Assembly: GCA_944472155.2 (NCBI GenBank)
Contig: OX235277.1
Location: 14,084,804 to 14,148,803, forward strand
Origin: Trichobilharzia szidati
Taxonomy: Eukaryota > Platyhelminthes > Trematoda > Strigeidida > Schistosomatidae
DNA length: 64,000 nucleotides
Direction of reading: 5' to 3'
Shown here one piece after another: positions 9,450 through 17,890 of the stretch. The notes beneath the pieces were generated by a model, which was not told where the DNA came from, searched no databases, and saw only the letters and a list, made by a program, of their open reading frames with translations. The stretch's first letter is position 1; each line of letters opens with the position of its first letter. A program made the translations under genes and the position numbers.

Positions 9450-11357
9450 ATGTTCCACAACTTTCTTGAAACCTATAATTTGATTTTGTTTAGGATGTAT
9501 GCAGTTGATGAGAATCCACGAAATAAAACGAGCTCGTATTATCCTGCAAACATGTTCATTCTTTCTCTCTTCAAACTAATAAAGGGAACCGGTTGCATGA
9601 AATTTCTGAAACGACGTCTCCCTAGGAAATCAATCAAGTCACTGAATCAATTAGTGACGTTATGTTGCAGAATAGCGAGAGAAGCCTGCAAGATTAAATT
9701 CTACGAAGAGTGTCTAGAGATAGGCTGTTTTCCACGCCAATTTCTGAAACTCATCAGATCGACCAAACTACCTCCAACTTTAAAGAACCTGCGCCGCATC
9801 ACTAAATCACATATCGACTCATCTCAGAGATACATCACCGCTTTAAGGTCAAATCTAGTGAAATTCGACAGTCTACTGGAAAGCCTTAATTTGGTGTGTC
9901 GTATAAAGTTCATCAACTTCATACAAGATTTACAATCGCAAACAGCCAACTCATATGGAAAGAAGCTCAGAAAATCTTTAGTAGTTGAACAACTACAAGA
10001 AGAATTTCCACAGTGCCCAGAAAAATACATATACAATTTATCAGATGTGAAACTTAATAAAATCGAAACTGAAGCTCTGTTTTTAGGATTTGAGTACCAC
10101 GTACCCAACCCGTTTATAAACAGAATCAATACAGAAACGCAGTTTGAGTATTTATACAGTCAACTTTCCGACCTTAAACCCATGGACGAGGACAAAAGAG
10201 TCTGGTTTAAGTCCAAAATGATCGATATTGCAGAACAATATCAGATCTCTCCTCCAGCACACTCAAAATTATTTACTAAAGAACACAGAACAGCAATAAA
10301 AAACCTACGAACTAATGAAAACATCGTCATTCTCAAACCAGACAAAGGCTCAGGTGTCGTAATAATGAACCGCCGAGACTACATCTCAAAAATGAAAACC
10401 ATTCTCGATGATCCAATAAGATTTCAAGTCGATACGTCCAAAAAAGAAGCAACAGCGGCCTTCGAAAATAAAGTAAGCAAGCACCTCAAAGGACTACTTA
10501 AAGAAGGGCTAATAGACAACAGCACTTACAACGACCTTAAACCAAGGGGTTCGCGTGTACCATTCATGTATGGTCAACCCAAAGTCCACAAAAGTGATGT
10601 ACCATTGAGACCTATAATATCAATGGTGAAATCACCATGCCATAAACTGGCCAGATGGTTGGCCCAAAAGCTGGAACCCATTCGAAAAAAGCTGGCAGCT
10701 CACAGTATCAAAGATTCCTTCCAGTTTTCACAAGAATTAGATCAACTCAATATTTCAGATAGACTTCTCGTGTCATACGACATTTGTTCACTGCTTACCA
10801 GCATACCCATCGAAGAAACATTAAAAATCATATGCCAGCAGTCCGAACTGCTCCCTCTTCCAGAAAATGAGCTACGCAAATTGTTATTTCTATGTACAAA
10901 GAATATTCAATTCCGATTCAACAATCAGCTGTACCGGCAGATTAACGGGGTGGCTATGGGTTCACCTCTGAGTCCTGTTCTTGCTGACATATTCATGGCT
11001 CATCTTGAACAAACTCAAATGAAAGAAGAAATAGAAAGAACCACCTATTACTGCAGATATGTCGACGACACGTTTGTGGTCTGCAATGATATAGAACACG
11101 CGTCCACAATGTTTGAGAAACTCAACGTGGCCCATCCCAACATCGCATTCACAATTGACTACGAAAGAAACAACCAGTTCCATTTCCTAGGTGTCAACAT
11201 AAAAAGAAGAAACGATGGGACAATTCAAAAATCTGTCCACATAGCCGTTATTGGTACTTGGACTGCTCAATACCTACATTTTCATAGCTTTTGCCTAACC
11301 AGTTACAAACGATGTCTAGTAAAAACGCTCTTCACCAGAGCCAAGGAAATATGTTGA
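9450..11357 (+). CDS. Penelope-like reverse transcriptase, ended by an in-frame TGA before the endonuclease
   Basis: The 635-codon frame encodes the PLE replication enzyme, which in this family copies element RNA at a nicked target. Visible blocks are ILKPDKGSGVV at residues 294-304 and RPIIS at 387-391. SYD has the first catalytic aspartate at 444, followed by SLLTSIP. VAMGSPLSP spans about 501-509. CRYVDDTFV has the catalytic pair at 539-540, and FLGVNIKRR is at 579-587. The first ATG at 9,450 lies in the leader upstream of the hammerhead-like motif. The conserved protein probably begins near MKFLKRRLPRKS (9,597). A TGA at 11,355-11,357 stops translation, yet the same frame continues into the endonuclease. 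A usual PLE protein would be one RT-EN chain of about 800 residues or more. A local anomaly, VHIAVIGTWTAQYL (residues 594 onward), replaces the common YRKPTWT box. Probably non-functional through one nonsense codon. Confidence 0.85.
   Translation: MFHNFLETYNLILFRMYAVDENPRNKTSSYYPANMFILSLFKLIKGTGCMKFLKRRLPRKSIKSLNQLVTLCCRIAREACKIKFYEECLEIGCFPRQFLKLIRSTKLPPTLKNLRRITKSHIDSSQRYITALRSNLVKFDSLLESLNLVCRIKFINFIQDLQSQTANSYGKKLRKSLVVEQLQEEFPQCPEKYIYNLSDVKLNKIETEALFLGFEYHVPNPFINRINTETQFEYLYSQLSDLKPMDEDKRVWFKSKMIDIAEQYQISPPAHSKLFTKEHRTAIKNLRTNENIVILKPDKGSGVVIMNRRDYISKMKTILDDPIRFQVDTSKKEATAAFENKVSKHLKGLLKEGLIDNSTYNDLKPRGSRVPFMYGQPKVHKSDVPLRPIISMVKSPCHKLARWLAQKLEPIRKKLAAHSIKDSFQFSQELDQLNISDRLLVSYDICSLLTSIPIEETLKIICQQSELLPLPENELRKLLFLCTKNIQFRFNNQLYRQINGVAMGSPLSPVLADIFMAHLEQTQMKEEIERTTYYCRYVDDTFVVCNDIEHASTMFEKLNVAHPNIAFTIDYERNNQFHFLGVNIKRRNDGTIQKSVHIAVIGTWTAQYLHFHSFCLTSYKRCLVKTLFTRAKEIC
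9495..9553 (+). ncRNA. Hammerhead ribozyme-like motif in the left PLE pseudo-LTR
   Basis: Stem I pairs ATGTATGCAG (9,495-9,504) with CTGCAAACAT (9,544-9,553), nine of ten pairs. The core is TTGATGA (9,505-9,511), where the hammerhead consensus is CUGANGA, so C3 is replaced by U. Stem II is a single G-C pair (9,512/9,519) closing a six-base loop. GAA is at 9,520-9,522. Stem III pairs 9,523-9,530 with 9,535-9,542 (seven of eight) around an AGCT loop. The site before cleavage is ATC, which fits NUH, predicting a cut after 9,543. Hammerheads in PLE pseudo-LTRs are an established finding. The C3 change and short stem II make activity here doubtful. Confidence 0.65.
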
Positions 11358-11966
11358 GAAGACAAGATTGAAGAAGAACTTGAGATCATCGAAAAGAACC
11401 TTATCGAGAATGGATATCCTCGAAAGTTCATATTAAAATATAGAAATGAAGAAGTACACAAACCGAAACCCGACACCGTTGAAAAGAAACCAGTTTTCAT
11501 CAGTCTAGCGTACAGAGGGGAAGACGTATCCACAAGAACACAAAAAAGAATCACAGGTGCATTAAAAAGAACGTTCCCAGCCGCCAGACTGATCCTACTT
11601 CACAACACTGTGTGCTCGTTAACCCAGTCAAAAGTAGATGAGTTCCCTACTCACGTCAACTCCAACTGCATTTACCAATTCACGTGCACCTGCAGTAGCA
11701 AGTACATAGGAAGAACTGAGAGGACAGCATCTACTAGATTTTCTGAGCACATTCCTAAGAGTCTCCGTACAAAAGGAAGAAAAGTGTTATCAAGTGCAAT
11801 CGCCAGACATCTAATTGACACAGGACACACAGTAGAAATCAGACAAGCCTTCAAAATAATCAATACACAAAGAAACCCACGGCTACTTCGCTTCGCAGAA
11901 GCCATTGCTATCAAGAGATTTCGACCAGACCTTTGTATACAGAAAGATAGTGTGATTAATCTTTGA
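11358..11966 (+). pseudogene. GIY-YIG endonuclease half of the PLE protein, downstream of the TGA
   Basis: In the same frame as the RT, this stretch runs open from EDKIEEELEIIEKNL through the linker (KPKPDTVEKKPVF, RGEDVSTRTQKR) to the GIY-YIG nuclease. That domain reads CIYQFTCTCSSKYIGRTER (about 11,667-11,723), followed by RFSEHIPKSL, RHLIDTGHT and FAEAIAIKRFRPDLC. Such domains nick DNA for target-primed insertion. The tyrosines and the YIGR arginine are present. One cysteine-cluster neighbour is S here and G in the left copy. The frame now stops at 11,964-11,966, where the nested insertion begins; the left copy shows the original end a few residues later. No own start codon is evident, so expression would need readthrough of the TGA. 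Confidence 0.8.
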
Positions 11967-12116
11967 AATAAGAACAAATTAGCTCAGCGAAGAGTCTCTT
12001 TTCGGCGAATTCATTCACTTAGCTGTACAGTCGCAAATATATATACAATTAATTTGTGTGTGTGTACATTAGGTTTGTCAAAATCCAAATGACAGTTAGT
12101 GTGGGTTGTTGATTAT

Positions 12117-12302
12117 ATCATCAAGATAATGAAGAAGTTAAAATGTGTGATTAATACTCAAAGTTGTAACTAAGTGGGGTGAAGATTGGTAAAATGTGAG
12201 TAGAGTTACATCATCAAAATAATGAAGAAGTTAAAATGTGTGATTAATACTCAAAGTTGTAACTAAGTGGGGTGAAGATTGGTAAGATGTGAGTAGGTTT
12301 AC
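12117..12302. repeat. 93 bp tandem duplication in the nested PLE 3' UTR
   Basis: Copy 1 is 12,117-12,209 and copy 2 is 12,210-12,302. They differ at only a few positions, for example CATCAAGATAATG against CATCAAAATAATG. There is no coding capacity. Confidence 0.9.
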
Positions 12303-12474
12303 GTAATATGGACATGTTTAGAAGGATTAGATGCTAGTGAAGGAGTTTGGAGACAATTATGAAAATAAACTAGATAATAGGTGAAAAGATTGAATGGGTT
12401 AGTTACTAAAAATTGTTATACGAAAATTGCAAAAAATTTGATAACAAAAATGTTGATGACAAATAAACTTGGAA

Positions 12475-12768
12475 TTAAACCCACGGTAGTAGGAGGGGGT
12501 GGAGAAGTTTCTTCTGTGTGCATAACTCAGGCTTTTCCATCCAAATCGCTAAGGCTTCAGCAATACAAAGTATACGAAAGCTTGTCGATTTTGGAAGGCT
12601 TCTTTTGACTTTATAGATGACTTTGAATGACTTCTCCTTGCAAATCGAATGACCAGTGTTGAGTATATGCTCAATAATGGCGCTCCTTATTGCTCCGTTG
12701 TTACCTTTCCGTAGCCAGGTGGGATAGTGTTCTTGAACTCTTTTAGATAAAACACGCATCGAACGACC
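12475..12768 (-). pseudogene. C-terminal GIY-YIG endonuclease fragment of the nested PLE
   Basis: Read on the minus strand, the fragment begins at the element's truncated end with GRSMRVLSKRVQEHYPTWL. It continues GAIRSAIIEHILNTGHSI, the block matching RHLIDTGHT, then SFRILCIAEALAIWMEKPELCTQKK, matching LLRFAEAIAIKRFRPDLCIQKD. It ends at a TAA after LLPWV. It differs at most positions from the host PLE, so it belongs to another family. The cysteine cluster and first tyrosines of GIY-YIG are absent because of 5' truncation. It cannot act as a nuclease. Confidence 0.8.
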
Positions 12769-13238
12769 TAATCTTTCACTACCTTGGTAACCCTAACTCT
12801 ATTTTATTTTTGTTTTGCCTTTCTGTCAGTATGCCTGTGTGTTTGTCTTGTTACGTAACATTCTATTCAATTTTGACCTTCAAGTTTCTAAATCTACTTA
12901 ATTTGTTTGTGTGTTTAAGTTATAAATGTTACTTCACTATTCACCCCCACCCTCTTAAACTCTCCACCACAAGATGTGTAAATTTACTTTGTTCTCTGAC
13001 CCTGACCCTGTAATATGCCTCTAACCAATCTGTGTTGTTTTCCAGTAGAAATCTGAACTCTTACCCCTCTTATCTAATTCCACTATATATAATTAGTTGT
13101 TTTTGACACCGAATAACCTGTCTACCTACATCAAATTCTGGAATTATGTTCCTTATGCCTTCTATCTATAACTCAAAGTAATTATGAAAACGTATGTTCC
13201 ACAACTTTCTTGAAACCTATAATTTGATTTTGTTTAGG

Positions 13239-13297
13239 ATGTATGCAGTTGATGAGAATCCACGAAATAAAACGAGCTCGTATTATCCTGCAAATGT
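13239..13297 (+). ncRNA. Hammerhead ribozyme-like motif in the right PLE pseudo-LTR
   Basis: This is the second copy of the 9,495-9,553 motif. The core TTGATGA is at 13,249-13,255, the GAA and stem III are identical, and the predicted cut is after 13,287. The 3' strand of stem I reads CTGCAAATGT, so two former pairs become G-U wobbles and pairing is otherwise kept. Confidence 0.6.
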
Positions 13298-14555
13298 GTT
13301 CGTTCTTTCTCTCTTCAAACTAATAAAGGGAACCGGTTGCATGAAAGTTATTGGTACTGTTATATATTGATATATTCGTCCTCTTCGAATTCCCTATATT
13401 CAACTGAAGGCTTCTCTTTTATGACTCACTCTTCTGTAAACATTTTGGTTTTTCATTGTTCGTTGTCGATTATTTTCGAAATGGGATATCGATCATTTGG
13501 GAAATCCATATATTCAAGCCTGTACTTCTCGATCTAAGTCATAAGCGTGTTCTTATAATGCATGTTGGCAGTTATGAGAGATTTGATCCTTCTGTCCTGA
13601 ATAAATCAGTGTAAAATTAATCGGTAGAAAATACTGTCGTTTCACAAACAAAGTCAGCAGTATGAATATTCGTGTGAAGCTTTGCTTTCTATGGGATAAT
13701 CCTGTCTATCAAATAACAATATGACGGAGATTTTAAATTAGGAGTATTAGAGGGAATTTAAATAATTGTGTAGGTGGGAAAATCATGGAAAGCTGCCATT
13801 GTAACATACAGAAAATAAAAGCGAGTATTTCAATGAAGAGACTCATCTCATTGGATTTATTATCAAGATGCAAAATCGTATACATATAGCTTTTCACACT
13901 GAAGAATTATACATGGTGAGGAAAATGAATCATATATGTGAATGCAATTATGAAATGCAATTTAAGTATTTGAGTTTATAATCACAATTCAATGTCAATT
14001 TGTGAATTCATTAATCATATATGAAATAATCCATAGGACGTAGGTATATAAGTTCGGAGAGGTGTGCAATTATAGGATTAGAAGGCAAATCGAATGAAAA
14101 GTAAACGTAACGTAAACTTGTGTGGAATTTGTGAACAGACTTTAACGTTGCAAAACAAAAGAGATATAGAATAACAAATGAAAACAGTGAAATATCACTG
14201 TGAGCAGTTCAGAGTGACAAAAGTAATAGTACTAATTAAGTAATAGAGGGAGAGAATACAAATTGAATACTACTATTTTTATACTTCTATTATTATTCTA
14301 CGCATTCACATTATGCGTTCAATTCCTTCACCGGATATAATTTCCCAATGCGAAAAGCTTATTATATATAAATATAGGATTGTATGTCTTGATAATAAAT
14401 AAGATAAGAAGAGTCTCTTCGCTGAATCACTTATTTTGATTTCCTATAAATAAGAAATCGCCAGCAGAAAGGGACATTAATTGATACCACCCAATGAAAA
14501 ACATTATCAGTAGTGTCAATAATGGCGATGTCTTTTACCAGAAACATTCAGAAAT

Positions 14556-14591
14556 ATATATATATATTTATATATATATATATATATAGAT
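14556..14591. repeat. (TA)n simple repeat
   Basis: Alternating A and T with one interruption. The corresponding site in unit 2 (about 40,790) has only a few such bases, so the tract expanded or contracted after duplication. Confidence 0.85.
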
Positions 14592-15815
14592 ATCAAGAGA
14601 TTTCATGACTAATGAGTAATCATTCCATCCGCAATGCTACATATATCTAGTTTGTAAAATGAGTTCATTCTGAAATCATTCTTTCAATCGTTCACACTCA
14701 GTAAATCACAATATTTTCACCAATGCGTTTGCAAGATTAGTTGAAAGTATCTTCTTGAATATTTCTTCTCACGTATTCAAGACTTAATGGTTAAGAGACA
14801 CACAGGGTGTCCTAATATGAATGTGCGTTGCTTGATGCTGCTCAATACCATACTGTTAAATATGTATACCATTTCTAAAAGGTTTAATTAGAGATGAAAA
14901 TATCCGAAAATATTTAAATATGCCTGCTTTCCACAGTATCGATAACTTTCAGCTGCACACTTGTGTCCACCTTAATTTTAAAATCTGTTTCTTTCGGTAC
15001 GATGCCCGTAACAAAGAGAAATTGACTTTCTAAATGAAAATCAATGCTGTTCATGTTACACAAAAGTAATTTATTCTGAAATGAACGTCGACCACACCCA
15101 AAGGCTACATTTCTAAAAACCAATTCTTAGCTAACATCCGTCTGAAGAATTCTGATAATCTTATAGAAATTGATCGTCCTGAGATATTTTAAAAAAATGA
15201 AACATTTTCATCTTTCTAGGTTAAATCAAAATCATTTTCTTTTTTCTGTTTCCGAAATATATAATGCTGATATTTCCCCACTAATCGATCACTTCAGTGC
15301 GATTCACCAATCGTTCACTAGCACCACTACTTTCTAATTTCATTATTAATTGTATGCATCGCAATAATTTTTCATGTTTCAAAAGATTCTAGTCATTGTC
15401 ATCATCATCTATTGTCTGACAAACTATTCCATTCATAAAATGTAATTTTGCTGCATAGTTGATGAATTAGCTTAGCTTCAGTTACTATTAAGTGGAAAAT
15501 TGTGAAATGTTTGGCACGACAAGGCCTTTTACCTTAGAATTCTGTATCAATCAGTATTGAAGTCAAATTTGATGCAAACAGTGACTTTGTTGAACATCTT
15601 GTTTTTTTCAAAATAATTATTTCTTTTAATGAATTTCGGGGAAAAATTAAGAAGACGTGGTTAATCTTACACGTGAATTGTATTTGCGTTACACGTTCTG
15701 AACATTCTTATAACACACGTTCTTATCACAGACAGTAATATAGAAGTACAAATAACGTGAATTATTACAATTCATGTCAGTTGTCTGAAGACGAAAGAAC
15801 GTGGTGAAAATATTA

Positions 15816-15960
15816 TTAAAATATTGTTACTGAACTTATGCTCTCAGTTAATATATCAAGGCAGAAAAAAGATATGAACGATTTATTATTGAGCAGCAAA
15901 CGCTGAGTTCGGTCAAAATACTTAGCTCCACAGGTGCAGTAGGGTTGATGAATGCCTCTT
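15816..15960 (-). pseudogene. PLE GIY-YIG endonuclease relic, unit 1
   Basis: Minus strand 15,950 to 15,905 reads IHQPYCTCGAKYFDRTQ, the PLE signature of a CxC cluster followed by KYIGRT, with IG changed to FD. Little else of the domain is recognisable. The matching site in unit 2 (42,009-42,055) reads YQPTCPCGAEYFGQT, so the fragment predates the duplication. It is a short remnant of a PLE family different from the young element. Confidence 0.6.
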
Positions 15961-16015
15961 GACATGACCAGCAGTAGTGACTTGTGCTTTTTTTCAAGTA
16001 AATCCTTTACGAGCT

Positions 16016-16175
16016 GATCGCAGACTGATATCATTTGTAGAATCGTTGAAAACCAGAGATTACCGGATAGCTGTTTTACTATGACTTCTGCCAATGATCC
16101 TCATACTCGCATGAAACAGCTGTCCAGTTCTCTGCAGTTTTCAGTAATTCTCTTACTGATATCAATATATGATCA
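16016..16175. repeat. Inverted pair of SMalpha-type tails, unit 1
   Basis: The left arm (16,016-16,075) is an imperfect reverse complement of the right arm (16,114-16,175), with about 38 bp between them. The right arm starts TGAAACAGCTGTCCAG, the 3' half of a hammerhead, and continues with the SMalpha-like tail (AATTCTCTTACTGATATCA). The same arrangement is at 42,425-42,592. Confidence 0.6.
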
Positions 16176-16379
16176 ACTCTTAAAGCAAATCTCATACTTA
16201 AAAACCAACGATTGAAAATTAATCTGATGCTCACCACTGACTTGCTGCAGGATGGAGTTTCCTGGAGTCCCAGTGAGAACAATTCAGATGTCACGTGTGA
16301 GTGAGGATGTCCCGCTGATGATAATGGTTGGGGTCGCGCCTAATCGCAAATTGGTAGAAGGTCTAAATCATGAGCCATT

Positions 16380-16515
16380 GAAACTGGTCTCAGTGGTTGA
16401 GCTTGTAATCAGAAGGTCCTAGGTTTGAGCCCCAGTTGGTGCGTATTGCTGATGATTCCCAAAATAGGATGAAATGCCTCTTCATTACATCCTGGTTAAT
16501 GTATGCTCATCAATG
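16380..16515 (+). mobile_element. SMalpha-type tRNA-derived SINE with degenerate hammerhead, unit 1
   Basis: The tRNA-like part has a weak A box (CAGTGGTTGAG) and a B-box-like GGTTTGAGCCCC at about 16,422. The hammerhead follows. CTGATGA is at 16,449-16,455 and the stem II region is TTCCCAAAATAGGAT at 16,456-16,470. GAAA is at 16,471-16,474, with a possible TC cleavage dinucleotide at 16,490-16,491. Stem III cannot be drawn convincingly, so activity is unlikely. Unit 2 has the orthologous copy at 42,803-42,955. The order of tRNA part then hammerhead is that described for schistosome SMalpha. Confidence 0.7.
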
Positions 16516-17624
16516 TAAAGTCGAACAGGTGGGTCCACTATTGCCAGTGTAATAATTTTCAAAGGTGTTGAAATCTATCCTGTAGATGATGTTGGTTTAG
16601 TCTTCTTTCGCTGTCAAGTCTTTCGACTCACATGAAAACAAGTGAAGTAGTTTGTTGATTTGTGCGAGAGAGAGACTTCACTCACTCAAGCTTCGAATGG
16701 TCTTGCAGTGATTGTAAATGTGTTCTTCAAATCTAATGTGACATTTTTTTATTTTCATTTCACTGAGGATTTCTGATTCAGTTGGTTGATTTGAAGGTAA
16801 ACATTTTCAGTAGAAAGAAATTATTCCTAAATTCTTACCAATGTAAGGGTGGTTAAGTGGATCCCTGACATCATGAGTAATGTTAACATGTTTTCGTCTT
16901 TTTGATATTTGGATGTAGCTGATGTAACTGATTATTTGAGCAACATGACTTCATAGTTTGTACACGCACAAAACACTATTTCTGCCAAAGTTTGCTAGGT
17001 GAAGTGATTAACAAACAATTTGAGAATTCTTAATGCTGATTTCAAGTAAAGTACGCGCTGCAAATGCTGCCTTGTGAGCCAATGAAGGCTACATAATTAA
17101 GCAATACAGCTTGAAAGAACTCAAATGGACCAACATATTAATCTCTTGAGCTACAAATATTCGCTGTTCTATGCCGATAGAGATTTCATTATTAATATAT
17201 GGAGTAGTCTTTCAGTTGCGTTCGGTTACCGTAAACTGCAGGTATATTCTCCGAGAACAAAACTTTTTTCTGTGATATCTCTTCATGAGATAAACAGTGT
17301 AAGAAGATTCCACGTTTGCAAATCTATTTGTCCTTAGTCTAGTAAATATATTAACTTAGTGTTGGATCTATTTCATGCACTATAAAATTATAAATTATCA
17401 GTGCGCGCTTTGGGATAAGGAAGCTTTTTCCTGAGTTCAGCATGCTATGAAACATGGCAGGAGAAGCATTGACATATACGCCATATGGTTCTATGGAGTA
17501 TTTGGTGTTTGTGTCAAGTTGACTTCATTTCACTCCTAATTAACTGAGTATTCCGGTTATTCTTTGATTAACGTTGATTCTGATATATTGTTTGATTATG
17601 CTTTGAAATCCCTTGTATAAAACA

Positions 17625-17890
17625 GTGTGAAATTGATATAAGAATAAGAATTGTGCACTGTGTAATTCCATTATGGGTAAATTTTGTTTGGGTAAAGTCT
17701 CAGTGTTATACAGTAATGTTTACTGATGACGTTTCGAGCACAATTTATGGCTCATAATCATATCAAGGTAATCACAAGTCTCTCTAAATTCATTTATATA
17801 GTTCTGTTGTTTTTCACTTGATTTGATTGGTAGTAATATTTTTCATATTTCGGGTATGAGTGATGGATCATTCCTTTTGCATATGTTGGG
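17625..17890 (+). repeat. Dispersed repeat of unknown class, copy 1
   Basis: About 260 bp is shared with 29,400-29,665. Shared blocks are GTTATACAGT, TTTACTGATGACGTTT, TCATAATCATATCAAGGTA and CATATTTCGGGTATGAGTGA. Unit 2 lacks it at the equivalent place (about 43,980-44,040), so it is probably an insertion. No coding frame, promoter box or target duplication was identified. Confidence 0.55.

Larger units (their letters stand above)
8302..9602 (+). repeat. Left pseudo-LTR of the PLE
   Basis: Bases 8,302-9,033 match 11,233-11,964 at equal length. Bases 9,026-9,602 match 12,769-13,346, with one extra base in the right copy. The repeat contains a 5'-truncated endonuclease frame, the 3' UTR, an AT-rich leader and a hammerhead-like motif at 9,495-9,553. 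Confidence 0.85.
11965..12768 (-). mobile_element. Nested, 5'-truncated second PLE inserted with 8 bp target duplication
   Basis: The insertion is flanked by TAATCTTT at 11,957-11,964 and 12,769-12,776. Removing one copy restores the uninterrupted sequence seen in the left pseudo-LTR at 9,026-9,033. On the minus strand it starts within an endonuclease frame (GRSMRVLSKRVQEH) and is followed by a 3' UTR containing a 93 bp tandem duplication. Its 3' end is at 11,965. The orientation is opposite to that of the host PLE. Confidence 0.85.
8302..13346 (+). mobile_element. Young Penelope-like retroelement with 1.3 kb flanking direct repeats
   Basis: One central reading frame encodes RT plus GIY-YIG endonuclease and is flanked by long direct repeats. 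The left repeat is 8,302-9,602. The right repeat is 11,233-13,346 and is interrupted by an 804 bp nested insertion. Each repeat comprises the last 732 bp of coding sequence (endonuclease) plus 577-578 bp of untranslated DNA running to the start of the next ORF. The left and right 732 bp parts differ at only about four positions by eye. This is the head-to-tail, pseudo-LTR organisation known for PLEs. The second duplication unit lacks this element at the equivalent segment (38,459-39,836), so it likely inserted later. Confidence 0.85.
11233..13346 (+). repeat. Right pseudo-LTR of the PLE, split by a nested insertion
   Basis: The first part (11,233-11,964) equals the left repeat's coding part, and the second part (12,769-13,346) equals its untranslated part. 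The 804 bp between them (11,965-12,768) is foreign. The right end, ATGAAA at 13,346, corresponds exactly to the start of the conserved ORF at 9,597-9,602. Confidence 0.85.

Noticed and set aside
11355..11357. UGA as selenocysteine or programmed readthrough codon
   Set aside because: No recognised insertion element, and nonsense mutation in a dead PLE is the simpler reading. Only the shared presence in both copies is reported.
16079..16294. 71-codon minus-strand frame
   Set aside because: It crosses the inverted SMalpha arm and is not open in unit 2. A chance frame over repeats.
17723..17729. CTGATGA motifs at 17,723, 21,077 and 47,421
   Set aside because: No GAAA at suitable distance with a pairing stem between, so no hammerhead can be drawn.
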